Shown here piece after piece: positions 27,114 to 35,938 of a stretch of DNA of 64,000 nt. The notes under the pieces were generated by a model that ran no database searches, was not told the DNA's origin, and worked only from the letters and a program-made list of their open reading frames with translations. Positions within the stretch are counted from its first letter, which is position 1; each line of letters starts with the position of its first letter. A program made the translations under genes and the position numbers. The stretch is from DAOTZR01 sp034432595 (GTDB taxonomy: Bacteria; Chloroflexota; Anaerolineae; B4-G1; SLSP01), in NCBI GenBank assembly GCA_034432595.1, contig DAOUBT010000020.1, forward strand, positions 27,200 through 91,199. The letters run 5' to 3'.

Positions 27114-27147
27114 CAGCGCCCCCGCCTCTCTTCAGGCGGGGGCGCTG
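27114..27147. terminator. Bidirectional 14-bp hairpin between convergent genes
   Basis: CAGCGCCCCCGCCT (27114-27127) pairs perfectly with 27134-27147 around a six-base loop, between two convergent stops. No long T-run follows on either side, so termination may be partial. Confidence 0.7.
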
Positions 27148-27163
27148 CGATGTGTGAAGCTCT

Positions 27164-29065
27164 TTAAGGCGCCGTGGGCGTGGGGGTTGGCTGGGGTTGC
27201 GCTTCTGGCGTCGGCGTGGGTGTAGGTGTGGGCGTCGGCACCCAGCCGATAGGCGTGGGCGTCGGCTCCGGCGTGATGATGACCACGCCCTCCGGTGGCT
27301 CAAAGCCCGGTCCGTACAGATAGCGCTCCGGCCACGGCACGTAATTGCTGATGAAGGTGTTTTCGTGAATCACCTTGCCATTCTTGTCGTACACGATGCG
27401 CTTGACCGTGACGCTCATCCCATCGTGGGCCGTTTCCACCTGCTTGACCTCGCCTTCCTTCATGTGCTCCGGGTCGAATTGGTAGACCGGCGGGCCGGGC
27501 GTGACCGGTTCGCTCTTGTAAGGCCCCTTCATCTCCACGCGGCGGTTGGTAGACGTGCTGTAGAAGTGGAAGGTCAGGCGTTGCCGGTTCACGTCAATTT
27601 CACGCTGAATCAGCAGGTGATAGGGCGTGTCGTTGCGGAAGCGGAAGTCCACGAGTGGTGCGTATACCGTCGCATCCATGCCGACAGGATAGCCGCCCAA
27701 TTCGTAATAGCCCACGCGGTAGGCGTGCGGCCATCGCTCTAAAATCTCCAGACCGGAATAGAAGGCCGCGCGGAAGATGGTGGTTGCCACCTGACACAGG
27801 CCACCGCCCACCCCCGGCTCTGTGCGGTCGCCGATGATGACGAACGACTCGTCGTACCCCTTCTCCGGCGTCACATCACCGATGTAAAAGTTGAAGGAGA
27901 AGGTCTCGCCCGGCCCGATGATGATGCCGTCGAGCGCCTCCGAACCGATGCGCACGTTCTTATCACGCGCGTAGTTCGAGCCGTAATAATAGGACTCGCC
28001 CTTGCCAATTTCTTCCACGATGCCCAAAGCTTCCGCCGTGATGGTGGCGGGATAGCGCGGCAGAATTTCCGGCACGACCAGCGGGACGGTGGTGATGCCC
28101 TGCTGCAGGAATTCGTTGGTGCGCGAAATGGTCGCCGCTACATCGAGCATCCGTCCATTGATGCTGTTGGTGATGGTGACCAGCTTGCGCGTTTCCGGGT
28201 CAAAGTGGAAGCGCGCGTCCTTGGGATCGAGCTTGAGCGCCTTCTGCAGCGGGCTCAGGAACTCCGTCAGGTACTGCGGCTCCATTTCTACGCGGATGGC
28301 GCCTTCGTGCGCCAGCACCACCAGATGCTCGGCCACCACGTCCGGCGGAATTCGCCACGGACCGGGGTCCCCTTCCTGCGGCTTTTCGATGAAGAACACA
28401 AGTTCAGAGGTGAGGATGCGCTGCGCCAGATCTCGCGCCTGTGTGGCTTCCTCATCGGTGATGGCTGGTTCCTGCACCACCATCGGGAGGGTAAGCTCGA
28501 CCGGTTGACGGGTGATGAGCAGCGGTTCGAGCTGAGCCAGGACGGCATCCACATCCAGCACGCGCCCTGCCGAACCCGGATGCAGCACCACCGTGTCCCC
28601 TTTGAGTTCGATAAGCGCGTCATGGGCAGGCAGGTCAATCTCCCGCGCGATGGAGCGGAGCACTTCCTGCGCCTGTGTGCGATCCCACACGAAGACCGGC
28701 GAAATCACGACCCCTTCCCGCATCACCTTCAGGCGGTCCGGGATGGCCGCCAGACCTCCAACCTGATGACCGGGCGCGAAGCTTTGCGCCAGCGTTGCTT
28801 CCATGTCCAGACGCAGGCCCAGCGCTTCCGGTGCGTAGGCCCAGCGCTGTCCCTCCGGCCCAATCAAAACAATGCGCGGCTCGCCCAGGGCCACTGCTTG
28901 CACGATGGACTCTTGCGCCTTTTCGCGCGTCAGGTTACCCAGATGCGTATTCCAAAGCCAGACATTGGGGATGATGCGCTGCTCCAGGCTCGGTCCCAGC
29001 ACCACCCCCACTATGATAAGCACCACCAGGCTTATCGTCCAGATACCCAAAGTTATGCGTGTCAT
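27164..29065 (-). CDS. VanW family protein, membrane-anchored
   Basis: A 633-residue envelope protein. An N-terminal membrane helix (about 7-27) anchors it; about 35-350 holds repeated peptidoglycan-binding-like (PG-binding type 4) segments; about 385-510 is the VanW domain with GPGETFSFNFYIG and GGGLCQVATTIFRAAFYSGL; after it comes a G5-like beta segment and a Pro/Thr tail of about 35 residues. VanW domains occur in vancomycin-resistance clusters and widely in cell-wall proteins, but their reaction is unknown. No van ligase genes are present, so this is probably a wall or surface component, not a resistance gene. ATG at 29065 follows AAAGAGG. Confidence 0.9.
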   Translation of the reverse strand: MTRITLGIWTISLVVLIIVGVVLGPSLEQRIIPNVWLWNTHLGNLTREKAQESIVQAVALGEPRIVLIGPEGQRWAYAPEALGLRLDMEATLAQSFAPGHQVGGLAAIPDRLKVMREGVVISPVFVWDRTQAQEVLRSIAREIDLPAHDALIELKGDTVVLHPGSAGRVLDVDAVLAQLEPLLITRQPVELTLPMVVQEPAITDEEATQARDLAQRILTSELVFFIEKPQEGDPGPWRIPPDVVAEHLVVLAHEGAIRVEMEPQYLTEFLSPLQKALKLDPKDARFHFDPETRKLVTITNSINGRMLDVAATISRTNEFLQQGITTVPLVVPEILPRYPATITAEALGIVEEIGKGESYYYGSNYARDKNVRIGSEALDGIIIGPGETFSFNFYIGDVTPEKGYDESFVIIGDRTEPGVGGGLCQVATTIFRAAFYSGLEILERWPHAYRVGYYELGGYPVGMDATVYAPLVDFRFRNDTPYHLLIQREIDVNRQRLTFHFYSTSTNRRVEMKGPYKSEPVTPGPPVYQFDPEHMKEGEVKQVETAHDGMSVTVKRIVYDKNGKVIHENTFISNYVPWPERYLYGPGFEPPEGVVIITPEPTPTPIGWVPTPTPTPTPTPEAQPQPTPTPTAP

Positions 29066-29192
29066 AGAAACCTCTTTCTTCTTACCTCCACAACTCTATT
29101 TTATGGCTCAGGCGGCGCGTTCAAGCCGCCCGAAACCCCTGTTCGACACTGCCAGCCCTAAACCCAGGAGGCGATGGGTCAGCAGCCGTGGC

Positions 29193-30149
29193 TTACAAAT
29201 CCAGCTCGGTCAACGCCAGGGCCAGTGCGCCCCACAACCCCACATCAGCACCTAAAGCCGCTGTGGTCAGGCGCGTGCGCTCGCGATAGATAGCCGGAGC
29301 GCGGTCCTCGATTTCGCGGCGCATCGGCGCGAAAAGCAGCTCCCCGGCCTGCGTCACGCTCCCGCCCAGGACGAACAAGGCCGGGTTAATCACATACATT
29401 AAGCTGACGATGGCCGCACCCAGATAGGTTCCCGCCAGCTCAAACAACTCCACCGAAAGCGCATCGCCTTGTTGTGCCGCCAGGCTCACTTCTTTGGCCG
29501 TGATGCGGCTCCAATCGCCGCCCACCATCTCGTGCAACATGGACGTAGCGCCAGCCTCCAGGCGCTCGCGCGCCATGCGTGCAATCGCCGTGCCCGAAGC
29601 CAGCGTCTCCAGGCAGCCGCGGTTACCGCACCCGCAGCGCACGCCGTTCACATCCATCACCATGTGCCCGATTTCGCCGCCCATGCCATTGCCGCCGCTG
29701 AACAGCTTGTTGTCAATGATGATGCCGCCGCCTACGCCCGTGCTGATGGTCAGGTAAATCATCGAGGACACGCCCTGCCCGGCGCCAAAACGATGCTCGC
29801 CTAATGCCGCAACATCCGCATCGTTGCCCACGAAGACGGGGACATCAAACGCTTCCACCAGGCGGTCACGCAGCGCCACGTCCACAAAGCCGGGGATATT
29901 GGGCGCAAAGCGCACCACACCGTGCTTGTAGTCCACCGGCCCCGGCGCGCCGATGCCGATGGCCGCGACCCGCTCATCGCTCGGCCAGACCTGTTGGATG
30001 GCCGAGCGGATACGCTGTAAGACCGCTTCGGGGCCATCCTCGGCGCCGGTGGGCAGCGCCACGCGCAACTCCTGCATTCCGCCGGCCAGATACCGCGCCG
30101 CGCGGATCTGTGTACCTCCCAAGTCCACCGAAATCAAACGCAGACCCAT
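29193..30149 (-). CDS. ROK-family sugar kinase (glucokinase-like)
   Basis: A 318-residue ROK protein. The phosphate-binding turn is VDLGGTQIRAA (8-18), the catalytic base is D110 in FVGNDADVAALGE, and the zinc site is H162 with C172, C174 and C179 (CGCGNRGCLE). No DNA-binding domain precedes it, so it is a kinase rather than a NagC/XylR-type repressor. Glucose is the commonest substrate of such enzymes; another hexose or N-acetyl sugar is possible. ATG at 30149 has AAGGAGG upstream. Monocistronic in appearance. Confidence 0.92.
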   Translation of the reverse strand: MGLRLISVDLGGTQIRAARYLAGGMQELRVALPTGAEDGPEAVLQRIRSAIQQVWPSDERVAAIGIGAPGPVDYKHGVVRFAPNIPGFVDVALRDRLVEAFDVPVFVGNDADVAALGEHRFGAGQGVSSMIYLTISTGVGGGIIIDNKLFSGGNGMGGEIGHMVMDVNGVRCGCGNRGCLETLASGTAIARMARERLEAGATSMLHEMVGGDWSRITAKEVSLAAQQGDALSVELFELAGTYLGAAIVSLMYVINPALFVLGGSVTQAGELLFAPMRREIEDRAPAIYRERTRLTTAALGADVGLWGALALALTELDL

Positions 30150-30434
30150 GCCGTCCTCCTTGAAAGGTTAACTGACTCATCCACAGGGCGTATTGTAACA
30201 CAAACTGCGCAAGTCCGGTAGGGAAAAATGAGCGAAGTTCAGGTTTGAGTTGGGGCAAGTCTGCAAAACGGATTCGACAGCGCAAGGGGTGAAGGTTGGG
30301 CTGGGGTTGGGGCAAGGCCCCTCACTGCCGCCGGTGACCTTGCCGATCCAGGCATCAGGTTGGCGAAGGTCGCCTTGCCCCAGAACTCCAGGAGAGGCGA
30401 CTTCAGGGCGCGCACCACGCTGACGACGTGAAAT
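30150..30434. other. Intergenic region between ROK kinase and polX, no gene
   Basis: 285 bases with GGGGCAAGG (around 30310) and CCTTGCCCC (around 30375) as distant inverted copies, possibly a weak barrier after polX. Nothing else is recognised. Confidence 0.4.
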
Positions 30435-32180
30435 TTAGCGGCTTTTTGCCCGCGCGTTTTTCCGCTCCAAAACAGCCGATAGCAACGCTTCGGCAGAGCG
30501 GGTATTCAGGAGATGATGCGGTTCCAACCAGGCGCGGCGGGCGATGGTGACCCCGTACTGCAGGGCAGCGAAACCGTCCGGGTCGTGCGCATCGGAGCTG
30601 ATCACCAGGGGGATGCCCATGGCAGCGGCGCGGCGCGCATAGAGGTCGTTCAGGTCAAGGCGCGTGGGTTTGGCGGAGATTTCCAGCGCCACCCCACACT
30701 CCGCTGCGCTGTGGAAGAGGGCGTCAATATCGCAATCCACGCGCTCGCGGCGTCCGAAAATCCGCCCTGTGGGATGGGCCAGGACATCTACGTAAGGATT
30801 ACGCATCGCTTTGAGCAGTCGTTGTGTGACCTCCTCGCGCGTGCTGCCCAGTTCAGCGTGCTGCGCCGCAATGACAAGGTCCACCCCGGCCAGAACTTCG
30901 TCGGGCCATTCCAGACTGCCATCCGGTTGGATTTCGACTTCTACGCCGGCCAGCACGCGCAGAGACGTGAGGCGTGCGTTGACAGCGGCGACCGTTGCGC
31001 GCAGCGCGCGTAAAGCCGCCTCCGGCGAGCCGTAATGCTGCGTCAGTGCCTGCGCATGGTCGGAGACGACGATGTAGCTCAGACCCTGAGCCTCCGCGGC
31101 GCGGGCCATGGTCTCCAGGTCGCTATCACCATCGGAAAGCGAGGTATGGCATTGGAAATCGCCGCGCAGATCGGCGCGCGTCACCAGATGGGGGAGCCGG
31201 TCTTCCAGGGCAGCGGCGATTTCCCCGCTATCCTCGCGCAGTTCGGGCGGAATCCAGGGCAGGCCAAGGCCGGCGTAGACATCCTCTTCTTCCGTGCAGG
31301 GCAACAGTCCGCGCGGGCAGCGCAGTCCTTCTGGTCCAAAATCCAGGCCCTTGTGTTCGGCGATGGCGCGCAGGCGGACGTTATGCGCCTGACTGCCGGT
31401 GTAGTATTGCAGCGCTGCTCCCCACCGCTCCGGAGCCACGCAGCGCAAAATCACACCCGGTCCATCCTTCGTGTAAGCTTTGAGGGTATCCACCGTACTG
31501 AAAACGACATCCCCGATGAGGGGAAGGGTGCGAAACCCGGTCAGGACCTGCGCAGGCGTTTCGGTCGCCACCAGCAAATCGAGATTGCCGATCGTCTCTC
31601 GTCCACGCCGCAGGCTGCCGCTGATGGCGGCGCGCGTCACGCTGGGGAAGCGCTGCAAGGCGGCGAGCAGCTCTTGCGCCAGGGGTAGGGCCACCGAGAG
31701 GGGGATGCGATCCGTGCGGCGATGCTGCAACGCCATGACGTGTTCCAGAATGTGCGCCTCCATGCGTTGACCAAAGCCTTTGAGGCGGCGTAATTCGCCA
31801 AAGCGCGCCGCAGCCTCCAGTTCTTCCAGGGACGTGATGAATAACTCGTTCCAGAGCTGCTGTGCCCGGCGTGGCCCAACTCCGGGGATTTGCATCACAT
31901 CCACCAGGCCCACGGGCACCTGATCCTTAAGTTTCTCATAGGCGCTGACGCGACCGGTCATCATATATTCAGCAACTTTGGCGCGCAGAGCCTCACCAAA
32001 GCCGGGTAGCGTGGAGAGTTCTCCGCGCTGATAGAGGTCCTCGATAGGTTCGGGGAGTTCACGCAACGTGGCCGCTGCCATGCGGTAAGCTTGAATGCGA
32101 TGGGGATTCTGCTCCAGAATCTCCAACATCCGCGCCATATTCTCGAAAATCAAGGCCAGTTCCGCGTTGCTGTTTGCCAT
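30435..32180 (-). CDS. polX: PolX-type protein: Pol X domain plus PHP domain
   Basis: A 581-residue protein with the bacterial PolX architecture: N-terminal 8-kDa-like and helix-hairpin-helix segments (LPGFGEALRAKVAEY, QIPGVGPRRAQQLW), a Pol X palm (about 160-315) and a C-terminal PHP nuclease domain (about 340-570: FQCHTSLSDG, VVSDHAQAL, LAGVEVEI, LAHPTGR, ISSDAHD). PolX proteins fill short gaps in base-excision repair, and the PHP part is a 3'-5' exonuclease or AP endonuclease. In the palm, ETIGNLDLLVA has Asn199 where the first metal Asp is expected, and GVILRCVAP has Ile244 where the third is expected; only D201 remains. Polymerase activity is therefore doubtful, while the PHP domain looks largely intact. 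Length is normal. Confidence 0.93.
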   Translation of the reverse strand: MANSNAELALIFENMARMLEILEQNPHRIQAYRMAAATLRELPEPIEDLYQRGELSTLPGFGEALRAKVAEYMMTGRVSAYEKLKDQVPVGLVDVMQIPGVGPRRAQQLWNELFITSLEELEAAARFGELRRLKGFGQRMEAHILEHVMALQHRRTDRIPLSVALPLAQELLAALQRFPSVTRAAISGSLRRGRETIGNLDLLVATETPAQVLTGFRTLPLIGDVVFSTVDTLKAYTKDGPGVILRCVAPERWGAALQYYTGSQAHNVRLRAIAEHKGLDFGPEGLRCPRGLLPCTEEEDVYAGLGLPWIPPELREDSGEIAAALEDRLPHLVTRADLRGDFQCHTSLSDGDSDLETMARAAEAQGLSYIVVSDHAQALTQHYGSPEAALRALRATVAAVNARLTSLRVLAGVEVEIQPDGSLEWPDEVLAGVDLVIAAQHAELGSTREEVTQRLLKAMRNPYVDVLAHPTGRIFGRRERVDCDIDALFHSAAECGVALEISAKPTRLDLNDLYARRAAAMGIPLVISSDAHDPDGFAALQYGVTIARRAWLEPHHLLNTRSAEALLSAVLERKNARAKSR

Positions 32181-32280
32181 AGTTGCTCTCTTTTCTCTAA
32201 ACTCATGGCTTTATTTCATTATACCGATTTCTCAAAATTGTGCACTTTCAGGGTATCGGTAGTGCAGCCTGCGCGTCTCT

Positions 32281-32308
32281 TTGCCGATGGGCGGCTCTGT
32301 GATACAAT
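32281..32308 (+). promoter_or_regulatory. pcrA promoter, leaderless arrangement
   Basis: -35 TTGCCG (32281-32286), 16-base spacer, -10 TACAAT (32303-32308). Six bases separate the -10 box from the GTG start codon at 32315. Confidence 0.65.
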
Positions 32309-32314
32309 AGCGGC

Positions 32315-34462
32315 GTGACTGCGTATCCATGGCTTGATGATTTGAATGCGAAGCAACGCGCCGCGGTGACGGCTCCCGTCGGGCCGGTGCTGGTCCTGGC
32401 CGGACCGGGATCGGGGAAGACGCGCGTGCTGACGTACCGCATCGCCTACTTGTTGGCCGGGCTGGGCTATTCCCCCTGGCAGTTGATGGCGGTGACCTTC
32501 ACCAACCGCGCCGCGGGGGAGATGCGCGAGCGCCTGGCCAGCATGTTGGGGCAGGAATCCGCGCGCGCCCTGACGGTAGGCACGTTCCATGCCACCTGCG
32601 CGCGCATTTTGCGCCGCGAGGCCGCCTCGGCGGGTCTTTCTCCGGATTTTCTCATTTACGATGCGGACGATCAGCTTAGCCTGATGAAGCAGGTTGTGGC
32701 GGAGCTGAATCTCGATGATAAGCGCTATTCGCCTCAGGGCTTGCTGAACGCTATCTCCCGCGCCAAAAACGATTTGATTTTGCCCCAAAATTACCCCATC
32801 CGCTATGTCCGCGATGAAGTGACGCGCAAGGCGTACCTGAAGTATCAGGAGATGCTGCGCCTTAATCGCGCTCTGGATTTTGATGATTTGCTGCTTGAGG
32901 TTGTGCTGTTGTTCGACCGTCATCCTGAGGTGCTGGAGAGTTACCGGCAGCGCTATCGCTATGTGTTGGTGGATGAGTTTCAGGATACGAATATCGCGCA
33001 GTATGCCATTCTCCGGCAGTTGACGCAGGTGCAGCGGAACCTGTACGTCGTCGCGGATGAGGATCAGGCGATTTATTCCTGGCGTGGCGCGGATTACCGC
33101 AATATTCAGCGCTTGCGGGAGGATTATCCCGACGTGCAGCAGGTCCTGCTGGAGGTGAATTACCGCTCCACGCAGAGCATTCTGGACGCGGCGCAGGCGG
33201 TGATCGCTCAAAACCGTCATCGCACCCCCAAGGCCCTGGTCACGCAGAAGGGGACAGGAACGCCGCCGGTGGTGCGCGAGACTTACGACGAGCGCGATGA
33301 GGCTGTGTTCGTGGCGGGGGAAATTTTGCGCTTGCTCGCGCGTTACCATCCCAACGATATTGCCGTGATGTACCGCACGAATGCGCAATCCCGCATCTTT
33401 GAAGAGACCTTCATCCACATGAACATTCCTTACCGCCTGGTGGGCGGGACGCGCTTCTACGCGCGCCGGGAAATCAAGGACGTGCTGGCTTATCTCCGCC
33501 TGGCGCAGAATCCCGATGATGATGTGAGCTTCCTGCGCGTGGTGAATGTGCCGACGCGCGGCATCGGCAAGCAGACGATCGCGCAGTTGCAGGCGCTGGC
33601 CGCCAGCGCGGGGAGTCTGTACCGGGCCGCGCCGCATCTCATCGCTCAGGCCACGCGCGCGGCGCGTCCGCTGGAGCGCTTTGTCATGCTGCTTGAGAAT
33701 TGGCGCGCGCTGGCGCAACAGGGATCGTTGCGCGCTTTGCTGGATCGCATTTTGCTCGATGTCGAATACGAGGCCTATATCCGCGACGGGACGGAAGAAG
33801 GTGAGGCGCGCTGGGAGAATGTGCTGGAGTTGCGCAACGTCGTGGCGGCGGCGGATAACATGCCGCTGGCGGAGTTCCTGACCGACGTGGCGCTGGTGGC
33901 GGATGTGGATCAGATGGAGACGGAGCGCTCGCAGGCGGTGACGCTGCTCACGTTGCACAGCGCGAAAGGGTTGGAGTTCCCCGTGGTCTTCATCGTCGGG
34001 GTGGAAGAGGGGTTCCTGCCGCACAGCCGTTCGATGGAGGATGAGGAACAGGTGGCGGAGGAGCGGCGTTTGTTCTACGTGGGGATGACGCGCGCCATGG
34101 ATGTGCTCTACATCACGCACGCGATGACGCGCCGCACGTATGGCGACGTGGAGCACCGCGATCCTTCGCGTTTCCTGGATGCCCTGGAGAAAAAGCCGCA
34201 GGTGAAAGCACGCACGGGCGGACGGTCAGCCGTTGCCGTTTCTGCTCCTGCCGCTGCCTCAAGTTGGGGTGGGGCGGGATGGAACGCGACGGCGCAGACG
34301 CAGTTCCGTGCCGGTCAGAGGGTCCGGCATCCGCGTTTCGGGGTGGGGCAGGTGATGGAGAGCCACCTGGAGCGCGGGCAGGAAGTGGTGAGCGTGCTCT
34401 TTGAGGGCGAGTCGGCGCCGCGCCTGTTGCTCGTGGGGGTGGCGCCGCTGGAAAAGGTGTAA
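32315..34462 (+). CDS. pcrA: ATP-dependent DNA helicase PcrA/UvrD
   Basis: A 715-residue superfamily 1A helicase translocating 3'-5'. Motifs in order: Q-motif LNAKQRAAV, Walker A AGPGSGKT (29-36), motif Ia VTFTNRAAGEM, Walker B VDEFQDTN, motif III ADEDQAIYSWRGA, motif IV VNYRS, motif V LTLHSAKGLEFPVVF and motif VI RRLFYVGMTRA. The C-terminal ~55 residues (GQRVRHPRFGVGQVM...) form the Tudor-like domain that binds RNA polymerase in PcrA. It removes recombination intermediates and acts in nucleotide-excision repair. The GTG start has no ribosome site and lies six bases after a -10 box, so a leaderless mRNA is probable. Confidence 0.95.
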   Translation: MTAYPWLDDLNAKQRAAVTAPVGPVLVLAGPGSGKTRVLTYRIAYLLAGLGYSPWQLMAVTFTNRAAGEMRERLASMLGQESARALTVGTFHATCARILRREAASAGLSPDFLIYDADDQLSLMKQVVAELNLDDKRYSPQGLLNAISRAKNDLILPQNYPIRYVRDEVTRKAYLKYQEMLRLNRALDFDDLLLEVVLLFDRHPEVLESYRQRYRYVLVDEFQDTNIAQYAILRQLTQVQRNLYVVADEDQAIYSWRGADYRNIQRLREDYPDVQQVLLEVNYRSTQSILDAAQAVIAQNRHRTPKALVTQKGTGTPPVVRETYDERDEAVFVAGEILRLLARYHPNDIAVMYRTNAQSRIFEETFIHMNIPYRLVGGTRFYARREIKDVLAYLRLAQNPDDDVSFLRVVNVPTRGIGKQTIAQLQALAASAGSLYRAAPHLIAQATRAARPLERFVMLLENWRALAQQGSLRALLDRILLDVEYEAYIRDGTEEGEARWENVLELRNVVAAADNMPLAEFLTDVALVADVDQMETERSQAVTLLTLHSAKGLEFPVVFIVGVEEGFLPHSRSMEDEEQVAEERRLFYVGMTRAMDVLYITHAMTRRTYGDVEHRDPSRFLDALEKKPQVKARTGGRSAVAVSAPAAASSWGGAGWNATAQTQFRAGQRVRHPRFGVGQVMESHLERGQEVVSVLFEGESAPRLLLVGVAPLEKV

Positions 34463-34529
34463 GGCCCTCGGCTTGCCCCGGTCGCCTTATCGGGTTTGGG
34501 GTTGTTATTCTGGCAGGTGGGAGGCTGGT

Positions 34530-35927
34530 ATGCGAGGTCAAGTCTGGTTGGTCGGCATCGGAGGAGCGCTCGTGCTGGGCGTGCTTTTGCTCGCTGCCGC
34601 CGCTCTGTCGCCACAATGGGGATGGGCGCGTCCCCTGATGGAGACGTTGCAGGAACAGGAACCCAACGACACCTGGGCGCAGGCGAATGCTTTGCCCGTG
34701 CCGGGCATCGTCGAAGGGGCACTGAACACGCTGGCGGATACGGATTTTTACACCATCACGGTGAGCGCTGGGGATGAGTTGAGCGCGGTGCTCACGGATT
34801 ACACGGCGGCGGCCTGGCTCACGCTCTACGATGCGCAGGCGCGTTACGTGACCGCGCAATCCTCTTCCTCCAATCACCGCGCCGAAATCCGCTGGACGGC
34901 GTTGGATGAGTTGTATTATCTGCGCGTGACGCGCGTCACGACCACAACGGGCTATACGCTGGAGGTGGTGCAAATCGCTCCCACACCTTCGCCCACGCCG
35001 ACGCGCACGCCCACGATGACGCCTACGCCCAATCCTCAGACGCCCACGCCGACCCCAACACCTTCCTGGTACAGGGGTTACGATGCTTACGAGCCAAACA
35101 ACAATTTTGATCAGGCGCCGTTGCTTGCACCGGGTGTCGCTTATTCGCTCAATTTTATCCCCTGGGTTAACTGGCCGGAGGATTACGATTTCTTCCGTTT
35201 GCGCGTGAAACGCGGGTTGATTTACACCTGCGAGACGTTCGATCTGGATAACGGACTGGATACAACCCTCACGTTGTACAGCGAACCGGACTTCAACAAG
35301 CAGCTCATGTACAACGACGATCGCGAGCGCGGCGATTTGAGCAGCCGCGTGGCTTATTACAGCACGTATTCCGGCTATCTTTACATTCTGGTGCGCACGT
35401 CAGATAAGCTCCTGCCGGAGGAGTATGAGCGCAGTCATTATCAGTTGCGCTGTAGTTATGCCGCGCCGGTAGTGCCTACGCCGCGTCCCACCACTGTCCC
35501 CACGCAAACGCCGCGTCCCACGCAGACGCCGTCGCCGACGCAAACGCCGCAGCCGACCGGCACGCCGGGCGCGGGCGACGGGCCGGTGCAGCTCAGCGTC
35601 CGCCTGACGACGCGCCCCGCCGAGCCAACGCCTGAAGTTCTCGCGCCGCGCGCCGTGGCTGTGCTGGTGTACGTGGATGGCAATCAGGATGGGCAGGCGC
35701 AGAGCACGGAGGGCGTCAGCACGCTCTTCATCTGGGCAGCGGATGCGCGGACGGGGCAGGAGTTGGCGCGCGCCACCACCGACGCGGAGGGACGGGCGGT
35801 GCTCACGTTCGCAGGCGCGGCGCGGCTCGTCATCCCGGTGCTGGGCGTGGAGCGCTACGTGTCCGCGGATGTGACCCAACTCACCGTGCGGCTCACATCA
35901 CCCACCCTGCCGCAGCGCGTGCCTTAA
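34530..35927 (+). CDS. Secreted/anchored protein with two PPC-like domains
   Basis: A 465-residue surface protein. Residues 1-30 form a membrane anchor or signal. Two pre-peptidase C-terminal-like beta domains follow: about 38-130 (EQEPNDTWAQANAL ... LADTDFYTITVSAGDEL) and about 170-300 (YEPNNNFDQAPLL ... EDYDFFRLRVKRG), separated by a Pro/Thr linker. After a second linker (about 310-360) comes a C-terminal SdrD-B/Cna-B-like domain (LVYVDGNQDGQAQSTEGVS...). All parts look like structural or binding modules; I see no catalytic domain. ATG at 34530 has GTGGGAGG upstream. It is 11 bases before the next gene. Confidence 0.82.
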   Translation: MRGQVWLVGIGGALVLGVLLLAAAALSPQWGWARPLMETLQEQEPNDTWAQANALPVPGIVEGALNTLADTDFYTITVSAGDELSAVLTDYTAAAWLTLYDAQARYVTAQSSSSNHRAEIRWTALDELYYLRVTRVTTTTGYTLEVVQIAPTPSPTPTRTPTMTPTPNPQTPTPTPTPSWYRGYDAYEPNNNFDQAPLLAPGVAYSLNFIPWVNWPEDYDFFRLRVKRGLIYTCETFDLDNGLDTTLTLYSEPDFNKQLMYNDDRERGDLSSRVAYYSTYSGYLYILVRTSDKLLPEEYERSHYQLRCSYAAPVVPTPRPTTVPTQTPRPTQTPSPTQTPQPTGTPGAGDGPVQLSVRLTTRPAEPTPEVLAPRAVAVLVYVDGNQDGQAQSTEGVSTLFIWAADARTGQELARATTDAEGRAVLTFAGAARLVIPVLGVERYVSADVTQLTVRLTSPTLPQRVP

Positions 35928-35938
35928 AGGAGGGTGCG

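Noticed and set aside
27164..29065. VanW and VanZ proteins as a glycopeptide-resistance cluster
   Set aside because: They are about 11 kb apart, with no vanH/A/X or regulatory genes; both families are common in susceptible bacteria.
32219..34156. Long open frame on the minus strand under pcrA
   Set aside because: It is antisense to an obvious helicase gene, rich in Arg/His/Gln as expected from the complement of GC-rich codons, and has no recognisable motif.
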